Origin: Enterobacter ludwigii
Lineage (GTDB): Bacteria > Pseudomonadota > Gammaproteobacteria > Enterobacterales > Enterobacteriaceae
NCBI GenBank assembly: GCA_023023105.1
Contig: CP083824.1
Span: forward strand, 2,480,001 to 2,544,000
Direction of reading: 5' to 3'
Length of the DNA stretch: 64,000 nucleotides
Made by a program: the position numbers and the translations under genes. Positions 59,311 through 64,000 of this stretch are shown here, piece by piece (position 1 is the stretch's first letter; each line of letters opens with the position of its first letter). The notes below the pieces were generated by a model. The model searched no databases and was not told the DNA's origin. It saw only the letters and a program-made list of their open reading frames with translations.

Positions 59311-60188
59311 ACTTCCCTCTCTTCAATTTGCTGCGGCTGTTCCCAGAGCGTCCAGACAGGCTCAACGCCAGCGGGCAGCCAGAGCTTGCGCCCCAGTTCG
59401 ATCCAGGCGCAAGGCTGATGGAAATCAGACCCTTGTGACCCAAGCAGGCCGAACTGACGGGCATAAGTTGCGAGCTGCGCGCGCTCATTGGGCGCCTGCT
59501 GACACTGGGCGACTTCCATCGCCTCACCACCGCATTCGGCAAAGTGTGCCAGCAGTCTTTTCAGCCATTTAGCAGAAAGATTATATCGCCCCGGATGGGC
59601 CAGCACGGCCTTGCCACCAGAATGATGAATCACATCAATAGCTTGTTTTATTGTACACCACTGTGGCGGAACGTATCCGGTTTTCCCGCGAGCAAGATAT
59701 TTTTTAAAAACATCCGCCATTGTCGTGGCTTTGCCCACCTCTACCAGAAAACGGGCGAAATGACCGCGCGTGACCGCCCCGCCGTTCGCCAGCTTTTGAG
59801 CACCTTCCAGCGCGCCCGGAATATGCGCCTTTTCCAGACGTTCACCAATCATCTCTGCGCGCTGGTTGCGGCGCGTTTTTTGTTCTTGCAAAAAGGCCCG
59901 AAGTGCCGGATGGTCTATATCGATATTCAGGCCAACAATATGAATTTCATGGTTTTCCCAGACGGTGGAGATTTCGACACCGGACACCAGATTAAGCGCC
60001 AGCCCGCTGCGGGCGATTTCGGCGCGCGCCGCCGGAATGGCATCTGTCGTATCGTGATCGGTTATCGCCAGCGTACCGACGCGCATTTCAACGGCACGAT
60101 GAACCAGGTCCTCGGGTGTCAGTAGGCCATCAGAGGCCTGTGTATGGCTGTGTAAATCATAAATAATCGCGTAGGTGGTATCGCTCAA
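59307..60188 (-). CDS. rnm: Rnm (YciV, RNase AM), PHP-domain 5'-3' exoribonuclease
   Basis: 293 residues if it starts at the TTG of LSDTTYAIIYDLHSHT (GGAAG five bases upstream, and the point where similarity to the E. coli protein begins); 297 residues from the ATG at 60200. PHP metal site DLHSHTQASDG, ITDHDTT, AHPGRYN and GSDFHQP. It matures the 5' end of 5S and other rRNAs in E. coli and also removes nucleotides from 3',5'-bisphosphates. Divergent from trp. Confidence 0.92.
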   Translation of the reverse strand: MSDTTYAIIYDLHSHTQASDGLLTPEDLVHRAVEMRVGTLAITDHDTTDAIPAARAEIARSGLALNLVSGVEISTVWENHEIHIVGLNIDIDHPALRAFLQEQKTRRNQRAEMIGERLEKAHIPGALEGAQKLANGGAVTRGHFARFLVEVGKATTMADVFKKYLARGKTGYVPPQWCTIKQAIDVIHHSGGKAVLAHPGRYNLSAKWLKRLLAHFAECGGEAMEVAQCQQAPNERAQLATYARQFGLLGSQGSDFHQPCAWIELGRKLWLPAGVEPVWTLWEQPQQIEEREV

Positions 60189-60264
60189 AGCACTTCCCAT
60201 AGCAGGTTGGAGACATCCGAAACCGCCATGATACCGACTTAACGTGAAATTCTGAAATCAAGGG

Positions 60265-60299
60265 TTGACAACTCGCCATCGAACTAGTTAACTAGTACG
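60265..60299 (+). promoter_or_regulatory. trp promoter and operator
   Basis: -35 TTGACA (60265-60270), 17-bp spacer, -10 TTAACT (60288-60293). The palindromic operator GAACTAGTTAACTAGTAC (60281-60298) covers the -10, so TrpR with tryptophan blocks polymerase. Same as the E. coli site as I know it. Confidence 0.93.
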
Positions 60300-60327
60300 C
60301 AAGTTCACACGAGAAAGGTATCTGAAA

Positions 60328-60372
60328 ATGACAGCACATTTCACTCTGCACGGTTGGTGGCGCACTTCCTGA
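60328..60372 (+). CDS. trpL: TrpL, trp leader peptide
   Basis: 14 residues, MTAHFTLHGWWRTS, with tandem Trp codons at 10-11 that make ribosome stalling sense charged tRNA-Trp. AGAAAGG upstream. Confidence 0.95.
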   Translation: MTAHFTLHGWWRTS

Positions 60373-60443
60373 TCATCGGGCAGTGTCACGCGTCTGCGAA
60401 ATGCAAACAGATACCCAGCCCGCTACTAAGCGGGCTTTTTTTT
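60373..60443 (+). terminator. trp attenuator
   Basis: The leader RNA ends in AGCCCGC-TACTAA-GCGGGCT (60417-60436), followed by T8, the 3:4 terminator hairpin. The segment just after the trpL stop (ATCGGGCAGT.., 60374-60384) can pair as the alternative antiterminator partner. Stalling at the two Trp codons favours readthrough into trpE. Confidence 0.92.
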
Positions 60444-60468
60444 GAACAGAATAAATGAGAACAACATC

Positions 60469-62031
60469 ATGCAAACAGCCAAACCACACCTCGAATTGCT
60501 AACCCGCGAGGCGGCCTATCGCCACAACCCCACCGCGCTGTTTCATCAGGTGTGCGGTGCTCGCCCGGCAACGCTGCTGCTTGAATCTGCGGATATCGAC
60601 AGCAAAGACGATCTCAAGAGCCTGCTGCTGGTTGACAGCGCGTTGCGCATTACCGCTTTAGGTGACACTGTCACCATTAAGGCACTGTCAGAAAATGGCG
60701 AGTCGCTGCTGCCGCTGTTGGATGCCGCCCTGCCTGCAGGAATTGAAAATGAACGTCATCCGGAAATGCGGGTTCTGCATTTCCCGCCGGTCAGCCAGTT
60801 GCTGGATGAAGACGCACGTCTCTGTTCTCTGTCCGTTTTCGATGCTTTCCGCCTGCTGCAAAACCTGGTGTCCGTACCGGAAAATGAGCGTGAGGCGATG
60901 TTCTTCGGCGGGTTGTTTGCGTATGACCTGGTCGCGGGTTTTGAAGATTTGCCGGAAACAGAACAAGGCAACCGCTGCCCGGACTACTGCTTCTATCTGG
61001 CGGAAACCTTGCTGGTGATCGACCATCAGAAAAAATATACCCGCATTCAGGCGAGCCTGTTCACGCCTTCTGTGGCAGAGAAAAATCGCCTTGAACATCG
61101 CATCACCCAGCTGCAGCAGCAAATGACCGAAGCGCCGCCTGCGCTTCCAGTGCAGCGCGTGGAGAAGATGACGTGCGACGTCAACCAGACTGACGATCAG
61201 TACGGCGCCGTTGTTCGCCAGATGCAAAAAGCGATTCGTGCCGGTGAAATTTTCCAGGTTGTACCTTCCCGTCGCTTCTCTTTGCCTTGCCCGTCTCCGC
61301 TGGCGGCCTACGATGTGCTGAAGAAAAGCAACCCGAGTCCGTACATGTTCTTTATGCAGGACAACGATTTCACCCTGTTTGGCGCGTCACCAGAAAGCTC
61401 ACTGAAATACGATGCCACCAGCCGCCAGATTGAGATCTACCCTATTGCCGGGACGCGTCCGCGCGGTCGTCGTGCTGATGGTTCACTGGATCGCGATCTC
61501 GACAGCCGCATCGAACTCGAAATGCGTACCGACCACAAGGAGCTTTCCGAGCACCTGATGCTGGTCGATCTGGCGCGTAACGACCTGGCGCGCATTTGTA
61601 CTCCGGGCAGCCGTTACGTCGCTGACCTCACCAAAGTCGACCGTTATTCATTTGTGATGCACCTGGTGTCCCGAGTGGTCGGTGAACTGCGCAGCGACCT
61701 CGACGTGCTGCACGCCTATCGCGCCTGCATGAACATGGGGACCCTGAGCGGTGCGCCAAAAGTCCGCGCCATGCAGTTGATTGCCGGTGCCGAAGGCCGT
61801 CGTCGCGGTAGCTACGGCGGCGCAGTGGGTTACTTCACCGCCCACGGCGATCTCGATACCTGCATCGTTATCCGCTCTGCGTATGTGGAAGATGGCATTG
61901 CCACCGTCCAGGCAGGCGCTGGCATTGTTCTTGATTCTGTTCCGCAGTCTGAAGCTGACGAAACACGCAGTAAAGCGCGTGCGGTACTTCGCGCCATTGC
62001 TACCGCACACCATGCACAGGAGATTTTCTGA
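60469..62031 (+). CDS. trpE: TrpE, anthranilate synthase component I
   Basis: 520 residues from [11 protein letters not shown], the E. coli length; an upstream ATG at 60442 falls in the attenuator T run. Chorismate-using domain with tryptophan-feedback site LLLESA near residue 38 and catalytic blocks [30 protein letters not shown] and [12 protein letters not shown]. The TGATG stop/start with trpD gives coupled, equimolar synthesis. Confidence 0.97.
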   Translation: MQTAKPHLELLTREAAYRHNPTALFHQVCGARPATLLLESADIDSKDDLKSLLLVDSALRITALGDTVTIKALSENGESLLPLLDAALPAGIENERHPEMRVLHFPPVSQLLDEDARLCSLSVFDAFRLLQNLVSVPENEREAMFFGGLFAYDLVAGFEDLPETEQGNRCPDYCFYLAETLLVIDHQKKYTRIQASLFTPSVAEKNRLEHRITQLQQQMTEAPPALPVQRVEKMTCDVNQTDDQYGAVVRQMQKAIRAGEIFQVVPSRRFSLPCPSPLAAYDVLKKSNPSPYMFFMQDNDFTLFGASPESSLKYDATSRQIEIYPIAGTRPRGRRADGSLDRDLDSRIELEMRTDHKELSEHLMLVDLARNDLARICTPGSRYVADLTKVDRYSFVMHLVSRVVGELRSDLDVLHAYRACMNMGTLSGAPKVRAMQLIAGAEGRRRGSYGGAVGYFTAHGDLDTCIVIRSAYVEDGIATVQAGAGIVLDSVPQSEADETRSKARAVLRAIATAHHAQEIF

Positions 62032-63626
62032 TGGCTGACATTCTGCTGCTCGATAATATCGACTCCTTTACTTATAACCTTGCAGATCAGCTGCGTGCGA
62101 ATGGTCATAACGTCGTTATCTACCGCAACCACGTGCCGGCACAGACGCTGATTGACCGACTGGCCACCATGCAAAACCCGGTGTTGATGCTCTCTCCAGG
62201 ACCCGGTGCACCGAGTGAAGCTGGCTGTATGCCAGAACTGCTGACGCGTATGCGCGGAAAGCTGCCGATTATCGGTATCTGTCTCGGCCACCAGGCCATT
62301 GTGGAAGCCTATGGCGGCTACGTCGGCCAGGCGGGCGAAATTCTGCACGGCAAAGCGTCCAGCATAGAACATGACGGTCAGGCGATGTTTGCCGGGTTGC
62401 CTAACCCACTCCCGGTGGCGCGCTACCACTCGCTGGTGGGGAGCAACATTCCAGCCGGGCTGACCATTAACGCCTCGTTTGAAGGGATGGTGATGGCGGT
62501 GCGTCATGATGCGGATCGCGTCTGCGGTATGCAGTTCCACCCGGAATCGATTCTGACCTCTAACGGTGCTCGTCTGCTGGAACAAACTCTCGACTGGGCG
62601 TTACAGAAGCTGGAACAGACTAATACCCTTCAGCCGATTCTGGAAAAACTGTACCAGGCGCAGACCCTGAGCCAGCAGGAAAGCCATCAGCTCTTCTCCG
62701 CCGTGGTTCGCGGCGAGCTGAAACCTGAACAGCTTGCTGCTGCACTGGTGAGCATGAAAGTGCGCGGTGAAAGCCCGCAGGAGATCGCCGGTGCCGCTAC
62801 GGCCCTGCTGGAAAATGCCGCTCCGTTCCCGCGCCCGGACTATCCGTTTGCCGATATTGTTGGCACCGGCGGTGACGGCAGCAACAGCATCAACATCTCT
62901 ACCGCCAGCGCCTTCGTGGCGGCGGCGTGTGGTTTGAAAGTCGCGAAACACGGTAACCGCAGCGTTTCCAGCCGGTCAGGCTCTTCCGATTTGCTCGCCG
63001 CATTTGGTATTAATCTCGATATGAACGCCGAGCGTTCCCGTGAAGCGCTGGATGACCTGGGTGTCTGTTTCCTGTTTGCGCCGAAGTACCACACCGGTTT
63101 CCGCCACGCGATGCCGGTTCGTCAGCAGCTCAAAACCCGTACGCTGTTTAACGTACTGGGGCCACTTATCAACCCGGCTCATCCGCCGCTGGCGCTGATT
63201 GGCGTCTATAGCCCGGAACTGGTGCTGCCGATTGCTGAGACACTGCGTGTTCTGGGATATCAACGTGCCGCCGTGGTCCACAGTGGAGGAATGGATGAGG
63301 TGTCGCTGCATGCGCCAACGCTGGTAGCCGAACTGCGCGACGGCGAGATCCTGAGTTATCAGCTGGAAGCCGCCGACTTCGGTTTAGCGCCATATCACCA
63401 GGAAGCGCTGGCAGGCGGTACGCCGGAAGAAAACCGTGACATTCTGACGCGCTTATTACAAGGTAAAGGAGAGGTCGCTCATGAGGCCGCCGTTGCTGCC
63501 AACGTCGCCATGCTGATGCGTTTGCACGGTGAGGAAGACCTGAAGGCCAACGTTCAAAAAGTTCTGGATGTACTGCGCTCTGGTGCAGCTTACGATCGCG
63601 TTACCGCACTTGCGGCAAGAGGGTAA
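62031..63626 (+). CDS. trpD: TrpD (TrpGD), glutamine amidotransferase-phosphoribosyltransferase fusion
   Basis: 531 residues. N-terminal class I glutaminase (about 1-195) with nucleophile Cys in [15 protein letters not shown] and QFHPESIL. C-terminal anthranilate phosphoribosyltransferase (from about 200) with [14 protein letters not shown] and KHGNRSVSS. The fusion is the enteric form. Confidence 0.97.
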   Translation: MADILLLDNIDSFTYNLADQLRANGHNVVIYRNHVPAQTLIDRLATMQNPVLMLSPGPGAPSEAGCMPELLTRMRGKLPIIGICLGHQAIVEAYGGYVGQAGEILHGKASSIEHDGQAMFAGLPNPLPVARYHSLVGSNIPAGLTINASFEGMVMAVRHDADRVCGMQFHPESILTSNGARLLEQTLDWALQKLEQTNTLQPILEKLYQAQTLSQQESHQLFSAVVRGELKPEQLAAALVSMKVRGESPQEIAGAATALLENAAPFPRPDYPFADIVGTGGDGSNSINISTASAFVAAACGLKVAKHGNRSVSSRSGSSDLLAAFGINLDMNAERSREALDDLGVCFLFAPKYHTGFRHAMPVRQQLKTRTLFNVLGPLINPAHPPLALIGVYSPELVLPIAETLRVLGYQRAAVVHSGGMDEVSLHAPTLVAELRDGEILSYQLEAADFGLAPYHQEALAGGTPEENRDILTRLLQGKGEVAHEAAVAANVAMLMRLHGEEDLKANVQKVLDVLRSGAAYDRVTALAARG

Positions 63627-63629
63627 AGA

Positions 63630-64000
63630 ATGCAGACCGTTTTAGCGAAAATCGTTGCCGATAAGGCCATCTGGGTGGAAGCACGCAAGCAACAACAGCC
63701 GCTTGCCAGTTTCCAGAACGACGTCGTCCCGAGCAGCCGTCGTTTCTATGACGCCCTGCAGGGCGCGCGCACCGCGTTTATTCTTGAGTGCAAAAAAGCG
63801 TCCCCGTCTAAAGGCGTTATTCGTGACGATTTCGACCCGGCGCGTATTGCCGGCATTTATAAGCATCATGCGTCAGCCATCTCGGTGCTGACGGATGAGA
63901 AATATTTCCAGGGCAGCTTTGATTCTCTGCCCATCGTCAGCGGCATCGCACCACAGCCGATTCTGTGCAAAGACTTTATTATCGATCCGTATCAAATCTG
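63630..64000 (+). CDS. trpC: TrpC (TrpCF), indoleglycerol-phosphate synthase, 5' part only
   Basis: First 123 codons; the gene runs off the right edge. MQTVLAKIVADKAIWVEARK.. with the catalytic lysine region ECKKASPSKG and CKDFIIDPYQI. In enterics it is fused to phosphoribosylanthranilate isomerase, which would lie beyond the window. Starts three bases after the trpD stop. Confidence 0.95.
   Translation, partial: MQTVLAKIVADKAIWVEARKQQQPLASFQNDVVPSSRRFYDALQGARTAFILECKKASPSKGVIRDDFDPARIAGIYKHHASAISVLTDEKYFQGSFDSLPIVSGIAPQPILCKDFIIDPYQI

Overview
The window is a stretch of enterobacterial chromosome. Gene order from mppA through tpx, tyrR, psp, sap, fabI, rnb, gmr, osmB, pyrF, lapAB, ribA, acnA, cysB, topA, btuR and rluB to the trp operon follows the Escherichia coli 28-30 min region, and protein lengths agree almost residue for residue with the E. 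coli proteins as I remember them. Several features are absent from E. coli K-12: an rpfF gene beside gmr, a crrAB/kexD-like block between sapF and fabI, and a c-di-GMP gene pair near the left end. Together they point to the Enterobacter cloacae complex or a close relative. The species call is an inference.

Layout: (1) 1-6.2 kb is an accessory signalling cluster: a chemoreceptor without a periplasmic sensor domain, an MHYT-GGDAF-EAL protein, a PAS-PAS-GGEEF cyclase, a 46-residue membrane peptide and a DJ-1/PfpI protein. (2) 6.2-10.3 kb holds murein-peptide recycling genes (mppA, mpaA, ycjG) and tpx. (3) 10.5-12.5 kb is an exported DUF4432-like (mutarotase-type) gene split by a 768-bp IS1. (4) 12.5-24.9 kb carries tyrR, ycjFX, pspDCBA with divergent pspF, and sapABCDF. 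(5) 24.9-33.2 kb is an accessory island: TupA-like ATP-grasp protein, CrrB/CrrA-like two-component system, CrrC-like small membrane protein, an ABC six-TM protein without ATPase, a second identical IS1, and a KexD/AcrB-type RND pump. (6) 33.5-39.8 kb holds fabI, yciW, rnb and gmr (rpfR), with rpfF convergent to gmr, making a diffusible-signal-factor (DSF) synthase/receptor pair. (7) 40.8-60.2 kb is conserved core: yciZ, yciT, osmB, yciH-pyrF, lapAB, pgpB, ribA, acnA with small genes ymiC, yciX and ymiA, cysB, topA, yciN, sohB, yciK-btuR, rluB, yciO, rnm. (8) 60.2-64 kb is the trp promoter/operator, leader peptide, attenuator, trpE, trpD and a partial trpC.

The most interesting signals are the two IS1 insertions and what they hit, the crr/kexD-like island next to the sap antimicrobial-peptide operon, and the RpfF/RpfR module feeding c-di-GMP turnover. 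The two IS1 copies give the same translations in every frame and lie in the same orientation 17,737 bp apart. Each has its own target duplication (8 bp GTTTGATT; 9 bp GTTAATTTA), so they are independent insertions rather than a composite transposon. Recombination between them would delete tyrR, psp, sap and crr together. The second copy sits between the ABC-TM stop codon and the RND pump ATG, so it probably changes pump expression.

I saw no rRNA, tRNA, CRISPR array or prophage. Operon statements rest on spacing and overlaps; family names come from recognised motifs, lengths and synteny, not from a database search.
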